Source: Myxococcales bacterium
Lineage (GTDB): Bacteria; Myxococcota; Myxococcia; Myxococcales; JAJYLH01
NCBI GenBank assembly: GCA_021787845.1
Contig: JAJYLH010000002.1
Location: forward strand, 1-64,000
Direction of reading: 5' to 3'
Length of the DNA: 64,000 nucleotides
Shown here one piece after another: positions 42,992-52,040 of the stretch (position 1 is the stretch's first letter; every line of letters starts with the position of its first letter). Both the position numbers and the translations under genes were made by a program. The notes beneath the pieces were generated by a model. That model worked only from the letters and a program-made list of their open reading frames with translations. It ran no database searches and was not told the DNA's origin.

Positions 42992-45748
42992 CTACTGCCT
43001 TGCTCCGCCCCCGGCGGCCAGGAGCCCTTGGGCGAGGCTCTGGAGCAGCGACGCCAACGCGACCGCGGCTTCTCTCGGCGCCTCGATGTGCACGCCGCCG
43101 TCCGGGCGGGGCTCGATGGTGACCATCGACGCCAGGCGTGCGACCTCGGCGAACGGAGCGGGAGCGGTCGCGAGCGGCATGACCGATACGATGGGCGGCA
43201 CGTCGGAGGCCGGCGCGCCGGTCGCCGCGGAGTCGATCCCAGCCGGTGGAGCGGCCGGCATCGGCGGTTGCGACAACGCCGGGGCCATCGCCGGCTCGGC
43301 GGGCGCCCTCGTCTCCGGCGGCGTCGCGGTCGGCGTCGTCGCGATCGACTCGGCTGGTGGCGGCGCCGTCATTCGCTCTCCGGCAGCGCCATCGGGGATC
43401 GTCGGTTCGCGGACCGCGGCCGCATCGCCCGCCAGCGCCTGCGCATCCGCGTCCGCCTCGATCGCATCGATGTCGTCGCCGATCTCTTCCGACTCTTCCT
43501 CGGGCGCGACCGGCGAAGCCGGCGTCGATTCGCCGGGCGCGGGCTCGACGAGCTGTTGCACGCGGGCCAGGAACGACCCGCCGGAGTCGTACTGCACCGA
43601 GTCGGTCGTCCCGTCGAAGAGGCCGGTGAAGAGCGCCTGCTTGTCGGCGACCACGTTCGCGATGCGGGCCTCGATACCGCTCTCGGCGACCAGGCTGTAG
43701 ACCGAAATCGGCTCGGTCTGGCCGTGCCGGTGGATGCGGCCGACGCGTTGCTCCAGCACCGCCGGGTTCCAGGGCAGGTCGAGGTTGACGACCACGCTCG
43801 CCGCGCGCTGGAGGTTCAGGCCCACGCCGCCGGCGTCGCTCGCGAGGAAGACGCGGACGGTCGGGTCGTCGTGGAACTCGATGACGTTCTGCTGGCGCCG
43901 CAGAAGATTCTCGCGGCCCGTGAAGAACACCGCGCGCAGACCCTCGCGCCGCAACAGGTCCTGCACCGCCCAGCGCGCCAGCTCCAGCATCCGCACCCAC
44001 TGGCTGAAGACGACGATCTTTCGCTCCTCCTCCACGGCCACGGTCTCGACGAGCGAGCGAAACTCGCCGAGCTTCGGGCTCGCGAGCGAGGCGAGCACCC
44101 GGTCGGTCGGATCGCGCCGGCGCTCGGCGGCAGCGGCGTCCCAATCCCGGAGCGCCATCCCGTTGCAGATGAGCCTCTGCTCGGTCAGGAGCTGCATCAG
44201 CTTCAGGAACTCGGCTTGCGTCAGGGGACGGCGTTGAGCCCGCGCCATGAGCTGCGCGATCGGCGGCTTGAGCAGGTCGTGCTCCGTCGTCTGCTCCGGC
44301 GTCATCGGCACCGGGAGGCGCACGTCGGTGCGCTCGGGCAGCTCCGCCAGCACCTCGGATTTCCGCCGTCGCAGGAGGCACGGCGACAACCGCGCGCGTA
44401 GCGTGTCGAGGTTTCGCGCGCCCACCGTCTGGCGCGTCCCGTCGGCGAGCTGCGAGTGCCAGGGCGCGAGCCGCCACTTGGGGGCGAGAGCGGTTTCGTC
44501 CACCCAGTCGAGGAGCGAGGCCAGCTCGTCGAGCCGGTTCTCCATCGGCGTCCCGGTGAGCACGAGGCGCAACGGCGGCGAGAGGGACTTCACCGCGGCC
44601 GAGGTCTTCGTCGCCCAGTTCTTGATGCGCTGCGCTTCGTCGAGGACCACGAGGTCCGGATTCCAGCGGCGAAACGCTTGCGGGTCGCGCATCACCTGCT
44701 CGTAGTTCGTGATGAGGAAGCCGCCTTCGTCCGACGCGAGCCGGGTCTGGCGGCCTTGCGCGTCGTCGAGCACCTGCGCGGAAACGTCCGTCCACTCCTG
44801 CCACTCGCGCAGCCACTGCAGCTTGAGCGAGGCGGGCACCACGATGAGGCCCTTGCGCACGCGGCCCGCGCGCACGAGCGCGTGCGAGGCGCAGATGGCC
44901 TGGATGGTCTTCCCGAGACCCATGTCGTCGGCGAGCAGCAGCCGTCCTTCGGAGAGGAAGCGCTCGACGCCGGCGCGCTGATAGGGATAGGGCCTGCGCT
45001 GGAGGGAGGCGAGAGCGGTGTCGAGGTCAGCGACGAGCCCGCGTCCTTCCGTGCGCCGGGCGAGGCGCGCGCGCTCGTGGGCGATGAGCGGAGGGAGCAC
45101 CGGGTCGGCGGAGATTTCGGCGCGCTCGATGGCGGCGGCGAAGGCTTCGAGCGCGGCGGCACGTTGGCCGTCGATCGCGTCTTCGCTCAGGGTGCGTCGC
45201 CCGGCGCCGCCGGTGAACCAACGGTCGATGGGGGTCGAGATCTCCGCTTCGAGCCAGACGCGTCCGAGCCAATCGCCGGCGCCGGTCAGCGGCCGGACGG
45301 GATCCCAGCGCAGGAGCGGCGCCGCGACCGGACGCGCGGTTCTCGACTTCGCTCGGCGGAGCGCGTGTTGCGCCGCGACGGCCAGGTGCTTGCAGCAGCC
45401 GAGCGACGAGGTGAGAAAGTCCGGGCAATCGCAGCTCCCGTCGAACGGCTCGAGCGAGACGAGCAGCGTGCGGTACGAACGCGCGCCGGACGAGCTGCGC
45501 ACGACGAACTCGCCCAAGCCGCGACCGGGCCGGGCCTCGACGGTCAGCTCGTCGCGCGCGGCGGCGGCGAACCGGCGGTTGAGCGCCTCCATCGCCGCGC
45601 GGCGCACGGGCCAGTCGCCGCCCTCGGTCCCGCGCATCACGAGCTCGACCAGCGCGTCGGGCATCGCGCGGCCGGCGCCGTGGCGCGCCATCGAGCGCAG
45701 CTCCTCGCGCGCTTCGAGATCGGTCGTGGGGATGAACGAGACGGGCAT
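42992..45748 (-). CDS. SWIM zinc-finger SNF2-family helicase
   Basis: The 918-residue protein has a SWIM domain (about 105-122, CDCPDFLTSSLGCCKH), then an SNF2 ATPase with Walker A LADDMGLGKTIQ (about 272-283), DEAQ box VVLDEAQRIKNW (about 367-378) and LTGTPMENR. The helicase C lobe has VFSQW, SDAGGVGLNL and RIHRHGQ. A Pro/Ala/Glu-rich tail of about 190 residues ends in a short hydrophobic helix. Such proteins remodel protein-nucleic acid complexes. Neighbours do not indicate a defence role. GAGGAG precedes the ATG. It lies upstream of the SPFH operon on the same strand. Confidence 0.92.
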   Translation of the reverse strand: MPVSFIPTTDLEAREELRSMARHGAGRAMPDALVELVMRGTEGGDWPVRRAAMEALNRRFAAAARDELTVEARPGRGLGEFVVRSSSGARSYRTLLVSLEPFDGSCDCPDFLTSSLGCCKHLAVAAQHALRRAKSRTARPVAAPLLRWDPVRPLTGAGDWLGRVWLEAEISTPIDRWFTGGAGRRTLSEDAIDGQRAAALEAFAAAIERAEISADPVLPPLIAHERARLARRTEGRGLVADLDTALASLQRRPYPYQRAGVERFLSEGRLLLADDMGLGKTIQAICASHALVRAGRVRKGLIVVPASLKLQWLREWQEWTDVSAQVLDDAQGRQTRLASDEGGFLITNYEQVMRDPQAFRRWNPDLVVLDEAQRIKNWATKTSAAVKSLSPPLRLVLTGTPMENRLDELASLLDWVDETALAPKWRLAPWHSQLADGTRQTVGARNLDTLRARLSPCLLRRRKSEVLAELPERTDVRLPVPMTPEQTTEHDLLKPPIAQLMARAQRRPLTQAEFLKLMQLLTEQRLICNGMALRDWDAAAAERRRDPTDRVLASLASPKLGEFRSLVETVAVEEERKIVVFSQWVRMLELARWAVQDLLRREGLRAVFFTGRENLLRRQQNVIEFHDDPTVRVFLASDAGGVGLNLQRAASVVVNLDLPWNPAVLEQRVGRIHRHGQTEPISVYSLVAESGIEARIANVVADKQALFTGLFDGTTDSVQYDSGGSFLARVQQLVEPAPGESTPASPVAPEEESEEIGDDIDAIEADADAQALAGDAAAVREPTIPDGAAGERMTAPPPAESIATTPTATPPETRAPAEPAMAPALSQPPMPAAPPAGIDSAATGAPASDVPPIVSVMPLATAPAPFAEVARLASMVTIEPRPDGGVHIEAPREAAVALASLLQSLAQGLLAAGGGARQ

Positions 45749-46330
45749 GCGGCTCCTCGGAAAAAATCGGGCGCGCGACCGTAGACGAGCCGCCGCGGAG
45801 CTGACAAGCGGCGGCGATTTCCCCTCGAGATGCGGGCGTCACGTGTGCCAGGCCATCGCGTTCGGGGACCTGTGGCCGCGTCGCGGGCGCGCGCAAACCT
45901 CTCGGCGCTGCAACCCGGGAGGGAGCGGCGTCGGGTTTCAGGCGGCCGGTTCTCGAAGCTCGGCAGCCGGTTGGCGACGCTCGGCGGGCGGTCGTGCAGG
46001 CTCGGGCGGGCGGTTCCCGATCCTCGACGGGCGGTTCCCGATCCTCGACGGGCGGTTCCCGATCCTCGACGGACGGTTCCCGATCCTCGACGGGCGGTTC
46101 CCGATCCTCGACGGGCGGTTCCCGATCCTCGACGGACGGTTCCCGATCCTCGACGGGCGGTTCCCGATCCTCGACGGACGGTTCCCGATCCTCGACGGAC
46201 GGTTCCCGATCCTCGGCGGGCGGTTCCCGATCCTCGGCGGGCGGTTGCGCGCTCCGGCGCGACACCTGTTGAGGCCGCACGCGAGGCCACGCCGGCCCTG
46301 TGAGCCGCCGCCGAGCTATCTTCCGGCGCG
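45749..46330. other. 582-bp divergent intergenic region carrying the 21-bp array
   Basis: Apart from the 21-bp tandem array at 45949-46250 it has no recognised element. All six frames across the array are open because the unit is a multiple of three, but the translations ([14 protein letters not shown] and EDREPPV repeats) have no start signal or family match. Confidence 0.6.
45949..46250. repeat. 21-bp tandem repeat array (about 14 units)
   Basis: Eleven near-identical units containing GGTTCCCGATCCTCG start every 21 bp from 46012 to 46222. Three degenerate units lie before them (45949-46011) and a partial one follows at 46243. Units differ mainly at one position (GACGGGC or GACGGAC). Three reverse-complement units occur at 845-907. 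The array sits between divergent genes and is probably a minisatellite. Confidence 0.9.
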
Positions 46331-46969
46331 ATGCAGAACGGCATCGCCATCCGATGTGGCTCGTGTCGCGGCGGCGGGTGGCTGGAGGGCTGGTTCAAGC
46401 GCTGCCGCTACTGTCGCGGGCGGGGCTGGTTCGACCCCGTGAGCGCTCCCGGAGGGCTCGGGCCGCTGGTCGCGGCGGCGGACGCGGTGCGCACCGGCGC
46501 CGCGCAGGCGCTCCTGGTGCGGCCGGCGCTGCCGTGGGAGAGGTTCCCGATTCCCGAGGAGCTCCAGTCACGCGACGGCGCGCCGGACGAGCTGATCTGG
46601 GAACGCGCGGTGCGGGCGAGCGCGGTCATCCTCTACGACCACGGCGAGCGCGGGTTGCAGCTCGCGGGCGGGCTCGAGCTCGCCAAGCTCCCCGAGACCC
46701 ATGCCGTCATCCGGGAGCTCTTCTGGCAGACGACGCTCGACGGCGGGCTCTGGCGGTGCGTCGACGACCGGCTGCGCGACGTGTACCTGCACTTCTCGTT
46801 CTTCCGCGCCTGGCACGGCGACTGGGTCGAGGTCACGTGGCACGACGCCAGCGCTGCCGCCCAGCAGGAGCCGGCGCCGGGACCGACGCCGAGCGAGATC
46901 ACCGGCGAAGCGCAGAAGTACGTGACGGGAAAGCTTTTCGTCGGTGTGCCGAAGGAGGATGAACCATGA
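46331..46969 (+). CDS. Uncharacterised protein with an N-terminal double CxxC (zinc-ribbon-like) motif
   Basis: The 212-residue protein begins MQNGIAIRCGSCRGGGW with a second pair in KRCRYCRGRGWF. The two CxxC pairs, each followed by GRG/GGG, look like one DnaJ-type zinc site. The rest (about 50-190) is a soluble alpha/beta domain with no family I recognise. Its last codons overlap the coaBC start (ATGA), so the two are translationally coupled. A role linked to coenzyme A or to mRNA/protein quality control is possible but unproven. Confidence 0.7.
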   Translation: MQNGIAIRCGSCRGGGWLEGWFKRCRYCRGRGWFDPVSAPGGLGPLVAAADAVRTGAAQALLVRPALPWERFPIPEELQSRDGAPDELIWERAVRASAVILYDHGERGLQLAGGLELAKLPETHAVIRELFWQTTLDGGLWRCVDDRLRDVYLHFSFFRAWHGDWVEVTWHDASAAAQQEPAPGPTPSEITGEAQKYVTGKLFVGVPKEDEP

Positions 46970-48207
46970 CCCCGGGCGACGAAGTGGTGGCGGAGGTGGA
47001 GGGGCTCCTGAAGGAGCGGCGGATTCTGGTCGCGGTCGGCGGCGGCATCGCGGCGTACAAGGCGTGCGAGGCGGTGCGGCTCTTCGTCCGCGCGGGCGCC
47101 GAGGTGCACGTGGCGATGACCCGGGCCGCGCAAGAGTTCGTCGCGCCGCTCACCTTCCAGGCGCTCTCGCAGCGGCCGGTGGCGACGGACCTCCTGAGCC
47201 CCGCGGAGGAGCAGCAGATCGGCCACATCGGTCTGGCGGACCGGGCGGAGCTGGTGGTGGTCGCGCCGACGACCGCCGACCTCGCCGCGCGGATTCGGAT
47301 GGGCGTCGCCGACGACATCGTCACCGCCGCGCTGCTTGCCACGACCGCTCCCGTTCTCCTCGCGCCGGCGATGAACGTGCACATGTGGGAGCACCCGGCG
47401 ACGCGCGAGAACTGGGAGGTGCTGCGCTCGCGCGGGTACCAGCAGGTCGGTCCCGACTCGGGCGCGATGGCGTGCGGGCACACGGGCGACGGGCGGCTGG
47501 CGGAGCCGTGGGACATCGTGCGGGCGGCGGCGCGGATGCTTGCGCCGAAGGATCTCGCCGGGCGCAAGGTGATCGTCACCGCGGGGCCGACGCGCGAGTT
47601 CTTCGATCCGGTGCGGTTCGTCTCGAATCCGTCGAGCGGCCGGATGGGCTACGCCATCGCTTCGGCGGCCCTCGCCCGCGGCGCCGAGGTGCTCTTGATC
47701 TCGGGACCGGTCTCGCTCTCGGCGCCAGCGGACGCGGAGCTCCTGCCGGTCGAGACCGCTGCCGAGATGGCGCAAGCGGTGCAGGAGCGCGTCGAGGGCG
47801 CGGACCTCGTGGTGATGGCCGCGGCGGTCGGCGACTACCGGCCGCAGCACGTCGCGTCGCACAAGCTCAAGAAGTCGCCGGGCGCCGAGACGGTGGTGTT
47901 CGAGCGGACCGAGGACATCCTGGTGATGCTCGGCGCGCACTTCGAGGACGCGCCCGAGCGCCCGCTGCTCGCGGGATTCGCTGCGGAGACCGAGCACGTC
48001 GTCGAGCACGCGCGGGAAAAGCTCGAGCGCAAGAAGGTCGACGCCATCGTCGCGAACTTCGTCGGCGAGGGCGGGGCCTTCGGAAGCGACGAGAACGAGG
48101 TGGTGATCGTCACCCGCGAGGGCACCACCACGCTCAAGCGGGCGTCGAAGGAGCGCATCGCCTGGCAGATTCTCGATGCGCTGGTGCCGAGGGTCGTGCG
48201 GCGGTGA
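46966..48207 (+). CDS. coaBC: Phosphopantothenoylcysteine decarboxylase/synthetase
   Basis: The 413-residue bifunctional flavoprotein makes 4'-phosphopantetheine for coenzyme A. The CoaC half (about 1-190) has VGGGIAAYKACEAVR, the PAMNVHMWEHPATREN loop and the catalytic cysteine in SGAMACGHTGDGR. The CoaB half (about 200-413) has TAGPTREFFDPVRFVSNPSS and AAVGDYRP. The ATG overlaps the stop of the preceding gene by four bases. Confidence 0.95.
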   Translation: MTPGDEVVAEVEGLLKERRILVAVGGGIAAYKACEAVRLFVRAGAEVHVAMTRAAQEFVAPLTFQALSQRPVATDLLSPAEEQQIGHIGLADRAELVVVAPTTADLAARIRMGVADDIVTAALLATTAPVLLAPAMNVHMWEHPATRENWEVLRSRGYQQVGPDSGAMACGHTGDGRLAEPWDIVRAAARMLAPKDLAGRKVIVTAGPTREFFDPVRFVSNPSSGRMGYAIASAALARGAEVLLISGPVSLSAPADAELLPVETAAEMAQAVQERVEGADLVVMAAAVGDYRPQHVASHKLKKSPGAETVVFERTEDILVMLGAHFEDAPERPLLAGFAAETEHVVEHAREKLERKKVDAIVANFVGEGGAFGSDENEVVIVTREGTTTLKRASKERIAWQILDALVPRVVRR

Positions 48208-48230
48208 GACCGGCGGGTTGCTCGGGCGTT

Positions 48231-48262
48231 CGCTCCTGCCCCGACTGGGGTCGACAGGAGCG
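48231..48262 (+). terminator. Hairpin after coaBC
   Basis: CGCTCCTG (48231-48238) pairs perfectly with CAGGAGCG (48255-48262), with an inner CCCC/GGGG stem. It begins 23 bases after the coaBC stop. No T-tract follows. Confidence 0.5.
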
Positions 48263-48480
48263 GTCTCGATGAGCCCGGCGTCTTCCGCTCGTGCCGAGAC
48301 GTCATGAGCCCGTGGTTCATCGACATCGATGAAAGAGCACGGGGGTGCCAGGCGGTCGGCCTGGCGTCGGGCCAGCGGCCCGACACCACCTTCTTCGAGG
48401 GCGGCGAAGTCGGGGGGCGAGCGGGGCCGGGCGTCGGTCTCGAAGCGTGGCCCGCCGCTTCGCGCTATATGCTCGCCCCG

Positions 48481-49392
48481 ATGAGCGATGCGTCCCAGAA
48501 CGACCTGCGGGCCGAGCTCGCGGGCCTCGTCGAAGAGACGCGCCGGCACCTCGTGTGGATGCGCGACGCCGGACAACGCGTCGTGCGCAAGGAGCGCGAC
48601 CTGGCGATCGCGCCCGCGCTGGCGTCGACGCCCGCGCGCGCGCCCGGTGCCGCCGAGGCTCCGACGACCCCGGTCGCGGCGCCGACCGCGCCCTCGTCCG
48701 CGCACGCGCGACCCTCCTTTCTGGAAGCGCCGCCGAAACCGAAGGAGCCGAGCCCGATGCCCTCGTCGCCCGTGCGAGCTACGGCACCGCTCCCGTCGCC
48801 CGCCACCGCCGCGCCGGCCGATCCCGCGGCGCAGCTCAAGGTGATCCGGGACGACCTCGGCGATTGCCAGCGCTGCGCCCTCGGCTCGACGCGCACCCAG
48901 CTCGTCTTCGGGCAGGGCAACCCCAAAGCGGAAGTGCTCTTCCTCGGCGAAGGCCCTGGCGAGGACGAGGACCGCTCCGGCTTGGCGTTCGTCGGCCGCG
49001 CCGGGCAGCTCTTGACGAAGATGATCGAAGCGATGGGCTTCACCCGCGACGACGTCTACATCTGCAACATCGTCAAGTGCCGTCCGCCGGGCAATCGGCG
49101 CCCGGAGCCGGACGAGGTCGAGCATTGCCGGCCCTTCGTCGAGCAACAGATTCGCGCCATCGCGCCCCAGGCCATCGTCGCCCTGGGGGCCACCGCGGTG
49201 CAGTCGCTTCTCCGGACGACGACGCCGATTTCGCGGTTGCGCAATCACTGGCAGGAATGGCAGGGCATCGCGGTGATGCCGACGTTCCATCCGAGCTACC
49301 TGTTGCGGGCGCCGGCGGAGAAGGGAAAGGCCTGGGACGACTTGAAGCTGGTGCTCCAGAAGCTCGGCCGGCCGGTGCCGGCGAGAAAGTAG
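48481..49392 (+). CDS. Type-4 uracil-DNA glycosylase (Fe-S)
   Basis: The 303-residue base-excision repair enzyme removes uracil from DNA. A low-complexity Pro/Ala/Ser segment (about 45-115) precedes the catalytic domain. Four cysteines for a 4Fe-4S cluster are present (GDCQRCALG, then IVKCRPPGNRRPEPDEVEHC). Motif A is GEGPGEDEDRSGLAFVGRAG and motif B is PTFHPSYLLR. The ATG at 48481 starts a plausible MSDASQND N-terminus. The upstream in-frame extension to 48304 lacks homology. It is separate from coaBC by a hairpin. Confidence 0.9.
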   Translation: MSDASQNDLRAELAGLVEETRRHLVWMRDAGQRVVRKERDLAIAPALASTPARAPGAAEAPTTPVAAPTAPSSAHARPSFLEAPPKPKEPSPMPSSPVRATAPLPSPATAAPADPAAQLKVIRDDLGDCQRCALGSTRTQLVFGQGNPKAEVLFLGEGPGEDEDRSGLAFVGRAGQLLTKMIEAMGFTRDDVYICNIVKCRPPGNRRPEPDEVEHCRPFVEQQIRAIAPQAIVALGATAVQSLLRTTTPISRLRNHWQEWQGIAVMPTFHPSYLLRAPAEKGKAWDDLKLVLQKLGRPVPARK

Positions 49393-49401
49393 GAGCGGCG
49401 G

Positions 49402-50865
49402 ATGAGTGGGTTTCGCAGGCCGAAGCGTCCGCGCGTCTCGGTCCTCGTTCTGGCGCTGGTGCTCGTCGTCGCCGGCGCGGCCAGGCTGTGGGCGAGCGAC
49501 GAGGCCGGGCGTGGCCGGGTGGCGGAAGCGGTGCTGGATGGCGCCATCGACCCGGGCAGCGGCGAGTTCCTGAAGGACGCGATCGTCCGCGCCGAGCGGC
49601 ACCACTACGAAGCGCTGGTGATCGAGCTGAACACGCCGGGCGGGCTGGTCGACACCACGCGGGAAATCGTCAACGCCATCGACGACTCGACGGTTCCGGT
49701 GATCACCTATGTCGCGCCGACGGGAGCGCACGCGGGGAGCGCCGGCGTCTTCATCACGCTCGCGGCGCACATCGCGGCGATGGCGCCGTCCACCAACATC
49801 GGTGCCGCTCACCCGATTCTCGTCGGCCTCGGCGGTCTGGGCGGCGGCGACCACAAAGACCAAAAGGACCAGAACCGGCCCGCGCGTCCGGCGCGCAGTC
49901 GAAAGGCAAAGGCGAAGCCGGGCGAGAAGGAGCCGGAGTGGGCGAAGAGCCAGCACGACATCCTCAAGCGGAAGATCGAGAACGACATGGTCGCCTTCGC
50001 CAAGTCCATCGCGGCCGAGCGGGGGCGCAACGTCGATTGGGCAGCGAAAGCGGTGCGGGAGAGCGCCGCGATTCCGGCCGAGGAGGCGGTGAAGGACCAC
50101 GTGGTCGACCTGATCGCGACCAGCGTGCCCGACCTCCTCGCGAAGATCGACGGGCGGACGGTGCAGCTCGGGCCGAGCAAGACCGCTTACGTTCTACACA
50201 CCAAGGGCGCCGCGGTCGACGAGCTGTCGTGGAGCTTGAAGAGCCGCTTCCTGCACACCATCGGCGACCCGAACATCACCTCGATTCTGATCATGCTCGG
50301 CCTCGCGGGGCTCCTCATCGAGTTCTACAAGCCCGGCGCCATCGTGCCCGGCGTGATGGGCGCGATGCTGTTGTTGCTCGGCATCATCGGCGCCTCCACC
50401 CTGCCGATCAACGCGGGAGGGGCGGCGCTGCTGCTCCTCGGCGTGGCCTTCGCGGTGACCGAGTTCTTCGTCACCTCCCACGGCGTCCTCGGCGTCGCCG
50501 GCGCCATCTGCTTCGGCCTGGGCGCGCTCCTCCTCATCAACTCGACCGGCGACAACTTCTTCGCGGACAAGAGCTTCGGTGTTAATCCTGGGTTCGTGCT
50601 GCCGACGATGCTCTTCGCGATCTTCGCGGCGATGTTCGTGGGCTACAAGGCCCTGCGCGCGCGCTCTCTCAAGCCCGCCGCGGGCGCGGGCGGGATGATC
50701 GGCGAGGTGGCTCTGGTCGACGTGGACATCGAGCCGGGGCGCGAAGGCAAGGTGCTGGTGCACGGCGAGATCTGGCGCGCGGTGTCGAACCAGCCGCTCG
50801 CCAAGGGCGCGCGCACGCGGGTGGTCGGGGTCGAAGGGCTGACTCTGCGCGTCGAGCCGCTCTAG
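49402..50865 (+). CDS. NfeD-family membrane-bound serine protease
   Basis: The 487-residue protein has a signal/anchor helix (about 12-30), a ClpP-class protease domain (about 37-235) with nucleophile Ser113 in GAHAGSAGVF and a candidate general-base lysine in LKRKIENDM, then four membrane helices (about 293-430) and a C-terminal OB-fold NfeD domain (about 435-487, MIGEVALVDVDIEPGREGKV). NfeD proteases cleave SPFH/stomatin-type partners in other organisms. Three SPFH genes lie 7 kb away. It starts 9 bp after the glycosylase gene and probably shares its transcript. Confidence 0.93.
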   Translation: MSGFRRPKRPRVSVLVLALVLVVAGAARLWASDEAGRGRVAEAVLDGAIDPGSGEFLKDAIVRAERHHYEALVIELNTPGGLVDTTREIVNAIDDSTVPVITYVAPTGAHAGSAGVFITLAAHIAAMAPSTNIGAAHPILVGLGGLGGGDHKDQKDQNRPARPARSRKAKAKPGEKEPEWAKSQHDILKRKIENDMVAFAKSIAAERGRNVDWAAKAVRESAAIPAEEAVKDHVVDLIATSVPDLLAKIDGRTVQLGPSKTAYVLHTKGAAVDELSWSLKSRFLHTIGDPNITSILIMLGLAGLLIEFYKPGAIVPGVMGAMLLLLGIIGASTLPINAGGAALLLLGVAFAVTEFFVTSHGVLGVAGAICFGLGALLLINSTGDNFFADKSFGVNPGFVLPTMLFAIFAAMFVGYKALRARSLKPAAGAGGMIGEVALVDVDIEPGREGKVLVHGEIWRAVSNQPLAKGARTRVVGVEGLTLRVEPL

Positions 50866-51023
50866 CCGTGTTGAAAGCGGCACGCCGCTCGCAAAGGCGG
50901 GAATGAGTCGGCGGCCACCGGCCGTTTGCGTCGGCGGCGAGGCGCCCGCGATAAGCTGCCCGCTCGAGCGGCTCCAACGCCGGCTAGGAAGCCTCCTCAC
51001 ACCGCAGCTTGAGAAGACTGAGC

Positions 51024-51965
51024 ATGCCGACGGACGTGGTGATCACAGAGCACCTGTCGAAGACCTACCGGGTCGGGTTCTGGGGCCGGAAGGTGGAGGC
51101 GCTCAAGGACGTGAGCCTGAGCGTCCGGGAGGGCGAGATCTTCGGCCTCCTGGGCCCGAACGGCGCCGGAAAGACCACCACGATGAAGCTCCTGCTCGGC
51201 TTCGTGAAGCCGACCAGCGGCCGCGCGTTCGTGGCCGGGATGCCCGCCGGGAGCCCCGCCGCTCGGCGCGCGTTCGGGTACACGCCCGAGAACCCGGCGC
51301 TGCACGAGTTCCTGAAGGGCGACGAGCTGCTGGTCCTCCTGGGCCGCTTGAGCGGTCTCGGAGGGCGGGACGCCAAGCGGCGGGCGGGAGAGCTCCTGGA
51401 GCTCGTCGGCCTCACCGGCCGGGGCACCGACCGGCCGATTCGGAAGTTCTCCAAGGGCATGGTGCAGCGGCTCGCCATCGCCCAGGCGCTGATCGCCGAC
51501 CCGCCCATCGTGCTCTTCGACGAGCCGATGAGCGGCCTCGACCCGGTCGGCCGCAAAGACGTGCGCGACCTGATCTTCGCGCTACGGGAAAGGGGGAAGA
51601 CGGTCTTCTTCTCGACCCACATCCTCCCCGACGTCGAGGCGATTTGCGATCGCGTCGGCATCATCACCAACGGGCGGCTGACCGACTGCGGAAAGCTCTC
51701 GGAGCTGGTCGACGCGAACGCGCGGGAGACCGAGCTGGTCCTCGGGGGGATTGGTAGCGCTCTCAAGGAGCGTTTCGCGAAGGTGGCGCGGACGCTGGAG
51801 CGCGACGGCCAACTCGTACTGCGCTTCTCCGACGAAGAGGCCGCGCAGGCCGCCGCGCGCGAGGCCCTCGACCAGGGCGGGCGCCTGGTGTCGCTGGTGA
51901 CGCACCGGGAGAGCCTGGAAGAGCTCTTCGTCCGTCGCGCGAAAGAGGCGCGGCCAGCGGCGTGA
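51024..51965 (+). CDS. ABC transporter ATP-binding protein (GldA/CcmA type), no adjacent permease
   Basis: The 313-residue ATPase has Walker A GPNGAGKTT (about 43-51), Q-loop/FGYTPENP, signature FSKGMVQRLAIAQAL (about 143-157) and Walker B VLFDEPMSGLDP (about 165-176). A C-terminal extension (about 215-313) resembles those of exporters of the GldA/multidrug type. No permease gene follows. The downstream gene is on the opposite strand, so its membrane partner is encoded elsewhere. The Shine-Dalgarno is weak and the ATG at 51024 is chosen from homology to the MxxDVVI N-terminus. Confidence 0.88.
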   Translation: MPTDVVITEHLSKTYRVGFWGRKVEALKDVSLSVREGEIFGLLGPNGAGKTTTMKLLLGFVKPTSGRAFVAGMPAGSPAARRAFGYTPENPALHEFLKGDELLVLLGRLSGLGGRDAKRRAGELLELVGLTGRGTDRPIRKFSKGMVQRLAIAQALIADPPIVLFDEPMSGLDPVGRKDVRDLIFALRERGKTVFFSTHILPDVEAICDRVGIITNGRLTDCGKLSELVDANARETELVLGGIGSALKERFAKVARTLERDGQLVLRFSDEEAAQAAAREALDQGGRLVSLVTHRESLEELFVRRAKEARPAA

Positions 51966-51990
51966 GGGCGCGGTCCGGAGCTCGCCGATG

Positions 51991-52029
51991 ATCGGACCGA
52001 TCGGTCGGATCCGACGGATCGGTCCGATC
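51991..52029. repeat. GACCGATCGGTC-family palindrome, copy 5
   Basis: ATCGGACCGATCGGTCGG and CCGACGGATCGGTCCGAT are inverted relatives and sit exactly between the convergent ABC ATPase and methyltransferase genes, where they could act as a bidirectional transcription stop. Confidence 0.8.
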
Positions 52030-52040
52030 GACGTTCGTGC

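Noticed and set aside
42992-45748. The SNF2 helicase as part of a phage-defence island
   Set aside because: It has no nuclease, methyltransferase or other defence partner, and SWIM-SNF2 proteins are common housekeeping genes in this group.
45994-46272. Repetitive proteins with [14 protein letters not shown] or EDREPPV units
   Set aside because: All frames of a 21-bp tandem repeat stay open, none has a credible ribosome site, and the same units occur in non-coding DNA at 845-907.
48304-48480. A longer start for the uracil-DNA glycosylase
   Set aside because: The extension has no homology and no ribosome site. The ATG at 48481 gives a plausible start.
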